A stretch of 64,000 nucleotides of DNA from an uncultured Pseudomonadales bacterium (GCA_943788445.1 CALSQH010000003.1:682001-746000), one strand, 5' to 3'; positions 45,719 through 56,827 are shown, counted from the first letter of the stretch. Notes: generated by a model not told the origin, from the sequence alone. Translations and numbers: made by a program.

Positions 45719-47077
45719 ATGATGGAGAACAACTTGCACAAGACAGTACGTTTTATGCAATCCATTCTTAAGGACTTTCCGCGGCACCATCTTATTATGG
45801 CCACTGCCGTCGGCTGTTGTCTGCTTGCTCTCGCGCTCTACCCAGTCAGCAATGCCGAAGCCAACCGGCAAGTCGCAGAGCCGATCGCTATACCAGCAGC
45901 TACTCAACCACCTGCAACCCCAGCCGAAGAAGTAGAGCCAGCTCTTAAGTGGACCGAACAACGAGTTTCCTCCGGCGACAGCCTCTCAACCCTATTTACT
46001 CGCGCAGAACTCACTGCTGCAGATGTTTACGAGGTATCTTCCTCCCCAGACGGAAAGCTACTGCGCAACCTTTACCCCGGGGAACTGTTTCGCTTTGGAC
46101 TTGACCGCTCAGGCCAACTTCAGGAGCTACACCATGTACAGTCGAAACTGGTTAGCCGCGTATTTACCCTTGACGGTGAAAGCTATAGCTCAGAGCAATT
46201 AGTACTTAAACCAGACACCTTATTAAATTATCGCGAGGGAGTTATTAAAGACTCTCTTTATATGTCAGGCCTAGAGGCCAACCTGCCAGACAAACTCATT
46301 ATGGAGCTGGCCAATATATTCGCCTGGGATATCGATTTTGTATTCGATATCCGCGGAGGGGATTCATTTTCCCTGCTCTTTGAAGAACATTTTCTCGAAG
46401 GCGAGAAATTGAGTGTTGGCAATATTATTGCTGCTACCTTTACCAATCGCGGGAAAACCTTTCAAGCTGTACGCTACACCAATGGTCAGGGCGCGACAAA
46501 TTACTACACCCCCGAGGGGCTGAGTATGCGCAAAGCTTTTCTGCGTACCCCGCTGGATATTTTCCGTATTAGCTCTGGGTTTAATCTAAAACGCAAACAT
46601 CCGATCCACAAAAAGGTTAAAGCCCACCGCGGCGTCGATTATGCGGCACCAAGAGGCACTCCAGTTTATTCTGCCGGTGACGGCAAAGTGATCGCTGCGG
46701 GATACAGTAAAGCCAACGGCAATTTTGTTTTTGTTCAACACGGCCAGACGTACATTACAAAGTATCTTCACCTGAACAACAAAAAAGTTCGCAAAGGGCA
46801 ATCTGTTAGGCAACGTCAACTAATTGGCACCGTCGGTTCTACAGGTTACGCAACCGGCCCGCACCTGCACTATGAATTTTTAGTCAATGGCGTTCATCGC
46901 AACCCACGCACGGTTAAACTACCTCAGGCCAATCCAATCCCCAAAGCTGAGCTAGTTGCGTTCCAAACAGCTACACAACCTATGCTGACACAACTTGCCG
47001 AGTATGGCGGAGCAAGCACTTTTGCTACCAGTGGTTCTGCGGCCGACATGAATGCTGGTGCCGCTAGTGCCAACTAA
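45719..47077 (+). CDS. M23-family peptidoglycan endopeptidase with OapA/LysM-like N-domain
   Basis: 452 residues. A single hydrophobic segment (about 25-45) suggests a signal anchor into the periplasm. Residues about 77-165 form the opacity/LysM-like region (RVSSGDSLSTLFTRAEL). The LytM domain has zinc ligands His303 and Asp307 (HRGVDYAAP) and His382/His384 (HLHYEF), all intact, so it should cut peptide cross-links like MepM. Start is uncertain: no strong site before the ATG pair, and GGAG six bases before TTG 45734 is an alternative. It is divergent from tyrS and 9 bp before anmK. Confidence 0.92.
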   Translation: MMENNLHKTVRFMQSILKDFPRHHLIMATAVGCCLLALALYPVSNAEANRQVAEPIAIPAATQPPATPAEEVEPALKWTEQRVSSGDSLSTLFTRAELTAADVYEVSSSPDGKLLRNLYPGELFRFGLDRSGQLQELHHVQSKLVSRVFTLDGESYSSEQLVLKPDTLLNYREGVIKDSLYMSGLEANLPDKLIMELANIFAWDIDFVFDIRGGDSFSLLFEEHFLEGEKLSVGNIIAATFTNRGKTFQAVRYTNGQGATNYYTPEGLSMRKAFLRTPLDIFRISSGFNLKRKHPIHKKVKAHRGVDYAAPRGTPVYSAGDGKVIAAGYSKANGNFVFVQHGQTYITKYLHLNNKKVRKGQSVRQRQLIGTVGSTGYATGPHLHYEFLVNGVHRNPRTVKLPQANPIPKAELVAFQTATQPMLTQLAEYGGASTFATSGSAADMNAGAASAN

Positions 47078-47086
47078 CCACAACCA

Positions 47087-48199
47087 ATGAGTAATGCGCA
47101 TATTTATCTGGGGTTAATGTCCGGCACTAGCATTGACAGCATAGATGTAGCCGCGATTGAATTTGTTGATGATGCACCACGTCTTCTTGGCACACATTCT
47201 CACTCTATACCTGAAGAGCTAAAACAGCAGATCCTTAATTTGTGCCTGCCAGGTAGTGACAGCGTGCAACTCTACTGCGAAACAGATAGCCTGCTCGGAG
47301 AGTTGTTTGCCGACGCTGCACTGGCACTGATGACCGCCCTCAACATCCAAGCCCATCAGATTATCGCTATCGGCAGTCATGGGCAGACCATACGCCATGC
47401 TCCGCCCAACCCAGGTAGACTTGCCTACAGCCAACAGATTGGCGACCCAACTATTATTGCTGCGCGAACGAACTGCACAGTAGTAGCTGACTTCCGGCGC
47501 GCCGATATAGCTCTTGGCGGGCATGGTGCACCGCTAGTACCGGCCTTTCATCAAACACTTTTTTCAGATCCCGAAAACAATCGTGTTATCGTCAATATTG
47601 GTGGCATCGCCAACATCACCATACTTGCCGCCAATGGCGACTGCAGTGGTTACGATACTGGGCCGGGCAATATGCTGTTGGATAGCTGGTGTCAGCAGCA
47701 GCTCGGAACCGCCTACGACAGTAATGGCGACTGGGGTTCTGGCGGCACTGTGAACAGCAAGCTTTTAAAACAGTTAAAGTCACAACCATTTTTTGCACTG
47801 CCCGCGCCTAAAAGTACCGGGCGTGAAGAGTTCAATCAGGCATGGCTCGAAGATCAGTTAGCTGAATTCGATCTGCCGGCTCAGGATGTCCAGGCAACAT
47901 TGATGCAACTAACTGCAGACAGCATTGCCGATCAAATCAATAATCTCGGTCAATCTATCAGTGATATTTTTATCTGTGGTGGTGGCGTACACAATGGCGG
48001 CCTTATGCAGCGGCTTGCAGATGCCATGCCCGAATCAAAAATCAGCCCCACATCGGAATTAGGACTGGATCCAAACTGGGTAGAAGCCTGTGCCTTTGCC
48101 TGGCTGGCTAAACGGCGAATAGAAAAAATGCCCGGTAACGTTCCAGCAGTAACCGGTGCCACTAGAAAAGCCATACTAGGCGGCGTTTACCTCCCCTGA
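47087..48199 (+). CDS. anmK: Anhydro-N-acetylmuramic acid kinase
   Basis: 370 residues, ASKHA fold. It starts YLGLMSGTSIDSIDVAAIEF (ATP-binding GMSGTSxD type motif), with GSHGQTIRH near 97 and NIGGIANIT near 173. It converts anhydroMurNAc and ATP to MurNAc-6-P for cell-wall recycling. Pairing with an M23 endopeptidase places wall cutting and recycling together. Confidence 0.96.
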   Translation: MSNAHIYLGLMSGTSIDSIDVAAIEFVDDAPRLLGTHSHSIPEELKQQILNLCLPGSDSVQLYCETDSLLGELFADAALALMTALNIQAHQIIAIGSHGQTIRHAPPNPGRLAYSQQIGDPTIIAARTNCTVVADFRRADIALGGHGAPLVPAFHQTLFSDPENNRVIVNIGGIANITILAANGDCSGYDTGPGNMLLDSWCQQQLGTAYDSNGDWGSGGTVNSKLLKQLKSQPFFALPAPKSTGREEFNQAWLEDQLAEFDLPAQDVQATLMQLTADSIADQINNLGQSISDIFICGGGVHNGGLMQRLADAMPESKISPTSELGLDPNWVEACAFAWLAKRRIEKMPGNVPAVTGATRKAILGGVYLP

Positions 48200-48232
48200 A
48201 TTTAGAACCTAAAACTGAATCTTCTAACTCAG

Positions 48233-48712
48233 CTAAAACAAACTGTACTTTTGATCTTCAAGTAACCGACTGATTTCCGCCGGACCAAACGGCACTGTTG
48301 AAACAAACGGTAATAGCGTCGCCCTATCTAAACCTTCTCGCTCATAACTAACCTGGCAGACTTTGATATCGATAACCTCAAGCGCAGAGAGCCGCGCCGC
48401 CAGATCGACGATGGGTTTAAAAGCACTGTAGTTCTCTTTGAAAAAGATCCCCACATCTGGGCCATAGATGACAAAGGCAATCGGCGGCACAGCGGGCGAT
48501 ACCGGTGAATCTAATTGCTGTTTTGTTTGGAAGTAAGCTTCTGCGCGCCTAAGAGCCTCGAAGACTTGATCAGCCCTATCGAGATTGATTCTGGCCACAT
48601 AGCCAGTCACCGCTTTACTGTCTGCTGTCATTAGCGGAACAGGCGTATCAAGATAGTTAACTTGCGCCTGCAGTAAATTGGGTAGCAGTACTAAAATATA
48701 AAGCCATCGCAT
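48233..48712 (-). CDS. Exported DsrE-like protein of unknown function
   Basis: 159 residues from ATG 48710-48712, which has AGGATG about seven bases upstream; another ATG lies three codons further up. Residues 1-17 (RWLYILVLLPNLLQAQ) look like a signal peptide. The middle part FVIYGPDVGIFFKENY with a later VKVCQ-like Cys (in DIKVCQVSY) recalls the DsrE/DsrF sulfur-relay fold. Exported DsrE-like proteins are known but their role is mostly unclear. It converges with anmK and lies 44 bp after erpA. Confidence 0.6.
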   Translation of the reverse strand: MRWLYILVLLPNLLQAQVNYLDTPVPLMTADSKAVTGYVARINLDRADQVFEALRRAEAYFQTKQQLDSPVSPAVPPIAFVIYGPDVGIFFKENYSAFKPIVDLAARLSALEVIDIKVCQVSYEREGLDRATLLPFVSTVPFGPAEISRLLEDQKYSLF

Positions 48713-48755
48713 TGTGAACATCCTTGCTCAAGTAGAACTGTTACAACAAACCGGT

Positions 48756-49109
48756 TTAAATAGAGAACGAGGCTCCACAACCGCAAGTGGTAGAGGCGTT
48801 TGGATTGGTAATCAAAAATCTCGAGCCCATCAATCCCTCTTCATAGTCGACCGTAGATCCGGCCAGATATTGGTAGCTTAGGGAGTCGATCAGCACAGTG
48901 ATGCCGTCGCGGGTAACCGCTGTGTCATCTTCCGCCATGATGTCTTCAAATGAGAATCCATACTGAAACCCCGAGCAGCCGCCGCCAGTCACATAGACTC
49001 GCAACTTTAACTCTTCATTATCCTCTTCCTTTTTGAGGGTCTGCACCTTTGCGACTGCATTCTCAGTGATATCCAGTGGCGATGGGGTGTATGTTTCAAT
49101 ACCTGACAT
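48756..49109 (-). CDS. erpA: Iron-sulfur cluster insertion protein ErpA
   Basis: 117 residues, A-type carrier. The three cluster-binding cysteines are Cys45 ([10 protein letters not shown]), Cys109 and Cys111 (CGCG). It passes 4Fe-4S clusters to apo-enzymes such as IspG/IspH in E. coli. Strong site CGGAG before the ATG. Its neighbour is the DsrE-like gene. Confidence 0.96.
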   Translation of the reverse strand: MSGIETYTPSPLDITENAVAKVQTLKKEEDNEELKLRVYVTGGGCSGFQYGFSFEDIMAEDDTAVTRDGITVLIDSLSYQYLAGSTVDYEEGLMGSRFLITNPNASTTCGCGASFSI

Positions 49110-49220
49110 TTTTTCTCCGTGCTTCTTATAAATCCTAACTACTTATGTAGATAGACAATCAACTGTCTTGAAATTTGCGCAATTATTGGCAAATGCTGCT
49201 AAGTTATTTCTAACTTACGT

Positions 49221-49637
49221 CTAAATTACTTCGTCGCGATCGGCGGGGAACTGCGTGACATTTGACTCTGGCGAATGATAAACAAAAGTACCGACAACTT
49301 CAGCGCCTTTCTCAATTCCAATCAAGTTATAGTTTAAATTACCTTCAACTATCGCTTTCGCTGCCAACTCAATTAGATTGCTCGCGAACAGATCGCCTTT
49401 AACATTGCCGTTGACAATAATAGTGGCGACTTCTATATCGCCCTTCACTGAACCGCTGTGCAACACTCTGACTCGAGACTTATCGCCCTCTGCGGTAACG
49501 TTGCCAATCACTTCACCTTCAATCTCTAAGTTACCTGTAAAGCTGATATCCCCAGTCAATCGAGTACCGGCAGCAATCAATGTTGTTGTTCCCGAATTAT
49601 AGCCCGTCTCATTTTTATGTCGTTTCAAACCAAACAT
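49221..49637 (-). CDS. Bactofilin-family polymer-forming protein
   Basis: 138 residues. A short N-terminal tail (about 1-20) is followed by the bactofilin beta-helix with its repeating hydrophobic/Gly pattern (TLIAAGTRLTGDISFTGNLE, then EGEVIGNV and GSVKGDIEV). Bactofilins self-assemble without nucleotide and localise wall enzymes. It starts 3 bp after the coiled-coil gene, suggesting a two-gene unit. Confidence 0.88.
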   Translation of the reverse strand: MFGLKRHKNETGYNSGTTTLIAAGTRLTGDISFTGNLEIEGEVIGNVTAEGDKSRVRVLHSGSVKGDIEVATIIVNGNVKGDLFASNLIELAAKAIVEGNLNYNLIGIEKGAEVVGTFVYHSPESNVTQFPADRDEVI

Positions 49638-49640
49638 TCT

Positions 49641-50345
49641 TCAACCCTCAATTTTCCAGTCATATTTTTGATCAAACTGTGGCTTTTCCATCCACGAATA
49701 TCGCAGTGTTATCCGCACCTGTCTAGGCTCAAAATTGTCTGGGAATCTGATAAGACCCCGATTGATTGAGAAGTACTTAAATTCCATATTTAGCGGCATA
49801 GCTTCAATCTCTGGATCAAGCTCTGCCAGCGAGAACTTCGTCTCTTTATCATTGAGTATGCCTGAAACCCACAGGTTTGCCGCAACGCTCAGGGTTTTCA
49901 TCTTTACAGTCTTTTGTCTTGCGACCCAGCGATAACTAACCCGGCCATCATCTAACATATTTAACTTTAGATCTGCCACAGATAGACCCGTTGGCTGACT
50001 GCCGTCCTGCAACAGTTCACGATAAAGCTTCAATTCCTCATCGCGCTGGTAGATGCTTTTCTGCAAGACAATCATTTCCTGGCGGGTACTTTCCAGTGCT
50101 GCGGAGTCCACTTGTAGGTTTAGTTGGACGGTACTCAACTGCTGCTGTTGGAGTGCAACCCTAGTTCCAAGTTCATCAGCCAGTATTTCAAGGCGCGTTT
50201 TTTCCTGCATCTCATCCTTGAGTATTTGTTTTTCCCAGTACTTGCCGAAAAAGAATGCTCCGACGATCAAAGCGAGAAACACAGCAACTAGCGGATAGAT
50301 CAACTGCGGCCGATAGGGAATGACTATGGATTTTACCTCATTCAT
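49641..50345 (-). CDS. Membrane-anchored coiled-coil protein (DUF6776-like)
   Basis: 234 residues. One transmembrane segment (about 15-33, LIYPLVAVFLALIVGAFFFG), a long coiled coil (about 38-110, rich in Leu/Gln/Glu) and a C-terminal beta-rich domain. The order argC-coiled-coil-bactofilin recurs in related genomes, so a role with bactofilin at the envelope is plausible but unproven. It overlaps argC by one base. Confidence 0.75.
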   Translation of the reverse strand: MNEVKSIVIPYRPQLIYPLVAVFLALIVGAFFFGKYWEKQILKDEMQEKTRLEILADELGTRVALQQQQLSTVQLNLQVDSAALESTRQEMIVLQKSIYQRDEELKLYRELLQDGSQPTGLSVADLKLNMLDDGRVSYRWVARQKTVKMKTLSVAANLWVSGILNDKETKFSLAELDPEIEAMPLNMEFKYFSINRGLIRFPDNFEPRQVRITLRYSWMEKPQFDQKYDWKIEG

Positions 50346-51388
50346 CAGGGCAGCAAGGCCGGTGTAGTCAATCCAGAGTTTTCAGGTACTCCAAAGATAA
50401 TATTCATACACTGTATACCCTGACCTGAAGCACCCTTAGTCAGGTTATCTTCGACGACCAGAACAACCACCTTGTTGCCACCACAGGGACGACAGACAGC
50501 GATGCGACAGAAATTGGAGCCGCGTACCGAGCGCGTTTCTGGATGACTGCCAGCAGGCAGTACATCGACAAAGGGCTCATCTTTATAACGTTGCTCAAAC
50601 AGGGACTGAACATCTATTTCTTTGGTTAGGTTGGCATACAGGGTTGTATGTATACCTCTATTAATCGGTAACAGATGAGGCACAAAAGTAAGGTTAATAT
50701 CGCCAGCAGTAGCATTTCCGGCGGCAACATCACTAAGCCCCTGAACAATCTCCGGATGATGGCGATGACCAGAGGATGCGTAGGCTTTAAAGCTATCGCT
50801 CATCTCGGAATGCAGTGCCCCAATACTGGCCTGACGACCGGCACCGCTGACACCAGAAGCCGAGTTGGCAATCAGATCACTTAAATCAATACAGCCAGCC
50901 TCCAGCAGAGGCAAGAAGCCGAGCTGCACACTGGTTGGATAACAGCCCGGGCAGGCAATAAGGCTGGCGCCCTTAATGGCTTCGCGATTTACTTCTGGCA
51001 AGCCATAGACCGCCTGAGGTATTAAGTCGCGAGCGGTATGAGGTTGGCCGTACCAGCTCTCCCAGACATCCGCATCTCTAATTCTAAAGTCCGCGGAAAG
51101 ATCAATAACCTTAACCCCGCGCTGTAAAATTTCTGCCACCATACTTTGCGCCACACCGTGGGGGGTGGCAAAGAACACAACATCGCATTCAGAGAGCTGA
51201 TCTACATCCGGCGCCGAAAACGCCAGATCAATTACACCTCTCAGATTGGGATACAAATCTGCCACCGGCAGACCTTTTTCGCGACGCGAAGTAATCACAG
51301 TTACCTGCGCCTGGGGATGACCCGCCAGTAGCCTTAAAAGCTCAACACCGGTATATCCGGTTGCACCTACAATTCCAACTTTAATCAC
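50345..51388 (-). CDS. argC: N-acetyl-gamma-glutamyl-phosphate reductase
   Basis: 347 residues starting at GTG (51386-51388). NAD(P)-binding [20 protein letters not shown] at the N-terminus; the catalytic Cys is in [14 protein letters not shown] near 150, and HRHHPEI is near 210. It performs step three of arginine synthesis. No other arg gene is nearby. Confidence 0.96.
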   Translation of the reverse strand: MIKVGIVGATGYTGVELLRLLAGHPQAQVTVITSRREKGLPVADLYPNLRGVIDLAFSAPDVDQLSECDVVFFATPHGVAQSMVAEILQRGVKVIDLSADFRIRDADVWESWYGQPHTARDLIPQAVYGLPEVNREAIKGASLIACPGCYPTSVQLGFLPLLEAGCIDLSDLIANSASGVSGAGRQASIGALHSEMSDSFKAYASSGHRHHPEIVQGLSDVAAGNATAGDINLTFVPHLLPINRGIHTTLYANLTKEIDVQSLFEQRYKDEPFVDVLPAGSHPETRSVRGSNFCRIAVCRPCGGNKVVVLVVEDNLTKGASGQGIQCMNIIFGVPENSGLTTPALLP

Positions 51389-51428
51389 ATGCTTTCTCTT
51401 TTCGTTATCCAGAACCTAATCATCGGTC

Positions 51429-51434
51429 TATAAT
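51429..51434 (+). promoter_or_regulatory. Probable -10 of hemJ
   Basis: A perfect TATAAT, 34 bp before the hemJ ATG. I see no convincing -35 at 16-18 bp upstream. GGGAG serves as the ribosome-binding site. Confidence 0.4.
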
Positions 51435-51468
51435 ACCCGAATATTACATTCTAAACGGGAGATATTAA

Positions 51469-51897
51469 ATGTACGCTTGGGTTTTATCCTTTCATTTGAT
51501 CGCCGTTATCTGCTGGTTTGCTGCCCTGTTTTACCTGCCACGCCTATTTGTCTATCACGCCATGTCAGAAGATGCGGTGAGTATTGAGCGTTTTAAGCTT
51601 ATGGAGCGCAAACTCTACAATGGTATTGCCACCCCCTCAATGATCGCTACGGTGGTTTTCGGCGGCTGGCTGGTCGCTCTGAATTCTGACTACTATTTAA
51701 GTCAACTCTGGTTTCAGTTAAAAGCGCTATTGGTCGCAGTTCTTGTTGGCTATCACTTTTTCTGCGCAGCCTATATGAAGCAGTTGAGCAACGACAGCAG
51801 CACTAAGTCCCATGTGTTTTTTCGACTCTTTAATGAAGTGCCGGTGTTATTTCTGGTGGCCATTGTGATCCTGGTAATCGTTAAACCCTTCGCCTAA
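51469..51897 (+). CDS. hemJ: Protoporphyrinogen IX oxidase HemJ
   Basis: 142 residues with four hydrophobic helices (about 5-25, 55-75, 80-100 and 120-140). His9 and the stretch WFAALFYLPRLFVYH are the conserved first-helix features; a Lys in LKALLVAVLVGYH follows. HemJ makes protoporphyrin IX in bacteria without HemG or HemY. hemL and hemB lie close by. Its stop overlaps the convergent DUF924 gene by four bases. Confidence 0.93.
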   Translation: MYAWVLSFHLIAVICWFAALFYLPRLFVYHAMSEDAVSIERFKLMERKLYNGIATPSMIATVVFGGWLVALNSDYYLSQLWFQLKALLVAVLVGYHFFCAAYMKQLSNDSSTKSHVFFRLFNEVPVLFLVAIVILVIVKPFA

Positions 51898-52481
51898 AAA
51901 CCACTGCCCGGCTGTTCAATATAGGTCTTCTCTTCTGCACTGCTCTCTCGGCCTAAAATACTATTTCGGTGAGGGTAGCGTCCAAACTTCTCAATGACAG
52001 CTCGGTGGCGCTGGGCGAAATCTTGAAAGCCGGTAAATGTTTCACTTTTATCCGCGACCGCCAGCTCGGTAAATTTTTGCACCGATAAATTTTGCATCTC
52101 AATCGTTTCTGAATGCTCTAGGGGTAAATAAAAAAATACTCTGCCTATAAAAGGTAATTCGATATCTTGCTTCAAAGCCATACCCTCCATACACCATTTT
52201 AAAGCCAGTGGATCATGGGCAAAGGATTGAGGCTTATCGCGATACATATTGCGCGAGAACTGATCCAAAACAATAATAGCGGCTAGGCGGCCTCTGGGAC
52301 TGCTGAGCCAGTGATCATAATGGCCGGTGACAATACCCTGCAATCCATCTGCAAATTTCTCTCGTATCAGAGCATCTATTTGAGGATTTTTTTGCCACCA
52401 GAGTGGTGATTGACGTTTTGCCAGATTCGGTTCATTGATGTCATTGCCAAACCAAAATTTAATTACCTGTTCTATTTCCAT
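51894..52481 (-). CDS. DUF924-family protein
   Basis: 195 residues, alpha-helical TPR-like fold. LSSPRGRLAAIIVLDQFSRN and the C-terminal FGRYPHRNSILGRES are the family signatures. Function unknown. It is transcribed against hemJ and away from hemL. Confidence 0.85.
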   Translation of the reverse strand: MEIEQVIKFWFGNDINEPNLAKRQSPLWWQKNPQIDALIREKFADGLQGIVTGHYDHWLSSPRGRLAAIIVLDQFSRNMYRDKPQSFAHDPLALKWCMEGMALKQDIELPFIGRVFFYLPLEHSETIEMQNLSVQKFTELAVADKSETFTGFQDFAQRHRAVIEKFGRYPHRNSILGRESSAEEKTYIEQPGSGF

Positions 52482-52592
52482 GAATATTGCCCTTTAGATT
52501 GCCCTTCAGATAGCATCACTGCGTTATATTCAGGATAATACACAATTAGCAATTTAGCCTTACAGTGGCTTTTACCCTATTAGGAATTATAA

Positions 52593-53885
52593 ATGACACA
52601 TTCCCACCCGCGCTCCAAACAACTTTTCGAAGCCGCTCAAAAACATATTCCCGGCGGCGTAAACTCGCCGGTGCGAGCCTTTCGCGCTGTAGGTGGAACA
52701 CCGATATTTTTTGACCGTGCTGCTGGCGCCTATATGTTTGATGCTGACGGGAAACGTTATGTCGACTATGTAATGTCTTGGGGGCCAATGATTTTGGGGC
52801 ATGGACACCCTCTGGTTTTAGATGCTATTCGCGAGCAGTTGGATAAAGCCATGACCTTTGGCACACCCACCGAACTGGAGATATTACTCGCCGACAAAAT
52901 CTGCGGCCATGTTCCAGGAATGGATATGATACGCATGGTCAACTCTGGCACCGAAGCGACCATGAGCGCCATTCGTCTAGCCCGCGGCTATACCGGCCGC
53001 GATAAGATTGTAAAATTTGAAGGCTGTTACCACGGACATTCAGATTCACTGCTGGTGAAAGCTGGGTCAGGCGCTCTTACTCTGGGGGTGCCAAGTTCCC
53101 CAGGCGTCCCCGCCTCACTTGCTGATCACACAGTAACCCTAAACTATAACGATATCGAACAGGTCAAAGAGACCTTCGCCCAAATTGGCGAACAGGTTGC
53201 CTGCATTATCGTTGAACCTGTTGTGGGTAATATGAACTGTGTTCCTCCGATTCCCGGATTTTTAGAAGCACTGCGCGAGGTCTGCACGGCCTCTGGCGCG
53301 GTGCTTATTATTGATGAGGTGATGACCGGCTTTCGCATCGGCCCACAGGGTGCCAGCGCCTACTACAATATCAAGCCAGATCTAATCTGTCTGGGCAAGG
53401 TGATCGGCGGCGGTATGCCAGTTGGTGCCTTTGGCGGCAAACGCGAGATTATGGAACAGATATCTCCGCTTGGACCGGTTTATCAGGCCGGTACCCTTTC
53501 CGGTAACCCTGTCGCGATGGCGGCGGGACTGGCAACTCTCAATCAGGTTTCACAGCCGGGCTTTCTCGATCCATTAGTCACCCATACAGATCAGCTGGTC
53601 AATGGACTACGCGAGCGCGCCGCTGCCGCAGGTATTCCTATGACCAGCAACCATGTCGGTACCATGTGGGGTCTGTTCTTCTCTGAGGAAGAAAAAATCA
53701 TTAATTACTCGCAAGTTATGCAGTGTGACACTGAGCGCTTCTCACGCTTTTTCCACGGCATGCTAGAGGAAGGCATCTATTTGGCTCCAGCCTCTTACGA
53801 AGCAGGCTTTATGTCTGCCGCCCACACTGATGCGGATATTCAATTTACTCTGGATGCAGCTGAGCGGGTATTTAAAACGCTGTAG
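52593..53885 (+). CDS. hemL: Glutamate-1-semialdehyde 2,1-aminomutase
   Basis: 430 residues, class III PLP aminotransferase fold. The PLP lysine is Lys269 ([17 protein letters not shown]), and [12 protein letters not shown] near 239-250 holds the PLP-ring aspartate. It makes 5-aminolevulinate in the C5 pathway. AGGAA precedes the ATG. The TAG stop lies inside a hairpin (53879-53903). Confidence 0.97.
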   Translation: MTHSHPRSKQLFEAAQKHIPGGVNSPVRAFRAVGGTPIFFDRAAGAYMFDADGKRYVDYVMSWGPMILGHGHPLVLDAIREQLDKAMTFGTPTELEILLADKICGHVPGMDMIRMVNSGTEATMSAIRLARGYTGRDKIVKFEGCYHGHSDSLLVKAGSGALTLGVPSSPGVPASLADHTVTLNYNDIEQVKETFAQIGEQVACIIVEPVVGNMNCVPPIPGFLEALREVCTASGAVLIIDEVMTGFRIGPQGASAYYNIKPDLICLGKVIGGGMPVGAFGGKREIMEQISPLGPVYQAGTLSGNPVAMAAGLATLNQVSQPGFLDPLVTHTDQLVNGLRERAAAAGIPMTSNHVGTMWGLFFSEEEKIINYSQVMQCDTERFSRFFHGMLEEGIYLAPASYEAGFMSAAHTDADIQFTLDAAERVFKTL

Positions 53886-53903
53886 GTCGAACCGGCCTAC
53901 AGC
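53879..53903 (+). other. Hairpin over the hemL stop codon
   Basis: GCTGTAGG (53879-53886) pairs with CCTACAGC (53896-53903) and encloses the stop codon. No T-run follows, so it is an mRNA-end structure rather than a clear terminator. The remaining gap to hemB (to 54047) shows nothing else. Confidence 0.5.
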
Positions 53904-53966
53904 TGGCTACTCTATATATGCTTGTTAGATCATTATGTCTGATAGATAGCCATGCCTAATAGATAG

Positions 53967-55064
<1,098 letters not shown>

Positions 55065-55077
55065 TTAAGAACCCATA

Positions 55078-55776
55078 ATGCTTAGAGTCGACAAATATAT
55101 TAGCAATGCTACAGACCTTTCTCGCGCCGAAGTTAAACGCCTGATCAAATACGGTGAAGTGACAGTCGATGATGAACCGGTAACCAACCCTGGACAAAAA
55201 ATAGCCGGCAGTGAAGATATCTGCATTGAAGGCTCGACTATTAGCATGGCGAAAAATCGCTACTTTATGCTCAACAAGCCAGCTGGCGTAGTCTCGGCAA
55301 CCAAAGATAACAACAATAGCACCGCCATTGAGCTTATTTATGAACACCGCAGCGCCGAGCTACAAATCGCAGGGCGACTGGATATTGATACCACCGGCCT
55401 GCTGTTAGTCACCGATGATGGCCAGTGGAATCATCGCCTGACATCACCGCGCAGCGAATGCCAAAAAATTTACCAAGTGACACTTGGGGTCCCCATTACG
55501 CCGGACTATCAGGAAAAATTGGCCAACGGCGTTTGGCTTGAAGGGGAAAAACATCCGTGCCTGCCAGCAACCATGCAGGTGATTGATGACATGCATGTAG
55601 AGTTAAGTATCGCAGAGGGAAAATATCATCAGGTTAAACGTATGTTTGCTGCTCTCGGCAATCATGTGGAATCCCTACATCGTACCCAAGTTGGCGGCAT
55701 CATACTGGATGAGGATCTAGAGCCGGGCGAATATCGCGCGCTGACTGAACAAGAAGTTGCCTGTATCTATGAATGA
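55078..55776 (+). CDS. rsuA: 16S rRNA pseudouridine synthase, RsuA family
   Basis: 232 residues. N-terminal S4 domain (about 1-55, LRVDKYISNATDLSRAEVKR), then the catalytic domain with the aspartate motif GRLDIDTTGLLLVTDDG near 100 and KYHQVKRMFAALGNHVESLH near 180. RsuA modifies U516 of 16S rRNA. The gene overlaps rsmC by eight bases. Other RsuA-family targets (RluE/RluF types) cannot be fully excluded. Confidence 0.88.
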   Translation: MLRVDKYISNATDLSRAEVKRLIKYGEVTVDDEPVTNPGQKIAGSEDICIEGSTISMAKNRYFMLNKPAGVVSATKDNNNSTAIELIYEHRSAELQIAGRLDIDTTGLLLVTDDGQWNHRLTSPRSECQKIYQVTLGVPITPDYQEKLANGVWLEGEKHPCLPATMQVIDDMHVELSIAEGKYHQVKRMFAALGNHVESLHRTQVGGIILDEDLEPGEYRALTEQEVACIYE

Positions 55777-56827
55777 TCAAAGTGTAGAGTTACTGGCTCA
55801 ACAACTCTCTCGCACCGAGGGTAAATGTTTAATTGTCGCCGATGAAAATTGGGCCACAGCCTCTTGGAATAGCGTCGCTTATTCAGGTAACTCAAGCCGC
55901 ATACTGTTTAGCAACCGCTATGAAATAGCACAGAGTGCCGAGCAGGCAGGTATTGAAACGGCCTTTAATGACTTCGATTTTTCTGCGCTGGCAGCGGGCA
56001 GCTTTGACAGCATATTATTTCGCGTTTCCAAAGAGCGCCCGATCAGCCATCATATAATCAATCAGGCCTCCGCACTGCTTAAAGCCGAAGGTCAGCTACT
56101 GCTTAGCGGCGAAAAAAATGACGGCGTTAAAACTTATTCAGACCACGCCTGCAAATTATTTGGTGATAAATGCAAACCCCAGAAACAGGGCAATTATTAC
56201 CTCGCCTGCATCACTAAATACGCTGTTAGCAATCAGCTGTTGGACGATAAAGATTATTTAAATCTGCGTGCCATAAAGAGCACAGAAAATTTGCCACTAC
56301 AGAGTAAGCCGGGAATTTTTGGCTGGAATAAAATCGATCAGGGCAGTGCATTTTTAATCGAGCATCTATCCGGATTTTTGCAGTCTTATCCCGCGGGAAA
56401 TGCCCCTCAATCTTTACTGGATCTAGGTTGTGGCTATGGCTATTTATCCTGTGCAGCAAGCCTGTATGGCTTTCAACAGATAACCGCAACGGATAATAAT
56501 GCCGCGGCACTAATCGCCTGCAAAGCAAATTTTGATAGCTTAAAGATTAACGGAAAGATTATTGCTGGTGATGCAGGTAGTCAGCTCGATGAAAAGTTTG
56601 ACGCGATTATCTGCAACCCGCCCTTTCATCAGGGCTTTAATATAGATAGCGCACTGACCGAGAAATTCCTCAATGCGAGCAAGCGTCTATTGGCTCCCAA
56701 AGGAAAAGCATTGTTTGTAGTAAATAACTTTATTGCACTGGAAAAAAAGGCTAAGGATTATTTTTCCGAAGTAGAAGAAGTTGCCAGAAGTGGCTCTTTT
56801 AAACTGATCAAAGTCTCCCAAAAATAA
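55769..56827 (+). CDS. rsmC: 16S rRNA (guanine-N2)-methyltransferase RsmC
   Basis: 352 residues from ATG 55769, which overlaps the rsuA end. It has the duplicated methyltransferase architecture of RsmC: a degenerate N-terminal half and an active C-terminal half with SAM motif LDLGCGYG at 217-224 and catalytic NPPF at 283-286. It methylates G1207 of 16S rRNA. Coupling to rsuA joins two modifications of the small subunit. Confidence 0.92.
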   Translation: MNDQSVELLAQQLSRTEGKCLIVADENWATASWNSVAYSGNSSRILFSNRYEIAQSAEQAGIETAFNDFDFSALAAGSFDSILFRVSKERPISHHIINQASALLKAEGQLLLSGEKNDGVKTYSDHACKLFGDKCKPQKQGNYYLACITKYAVSNQLLDDKDYLNLRAIKSTENLPLQSKPGIFGWNKIDQGSAFLIEHLSGFLQSYPAGNAPQSLLDLGCGYGYLSCAASLYGFQQITATDNNAAALIACKANFDSLKINGKIIAGDAGSQLDEKFDAIICNPPFHQGFNIDSALTEKFLNASKRLLAPKGKALFVVNNFIALEKKAKDYFSEVEEVARSGSFKLIKVSQK

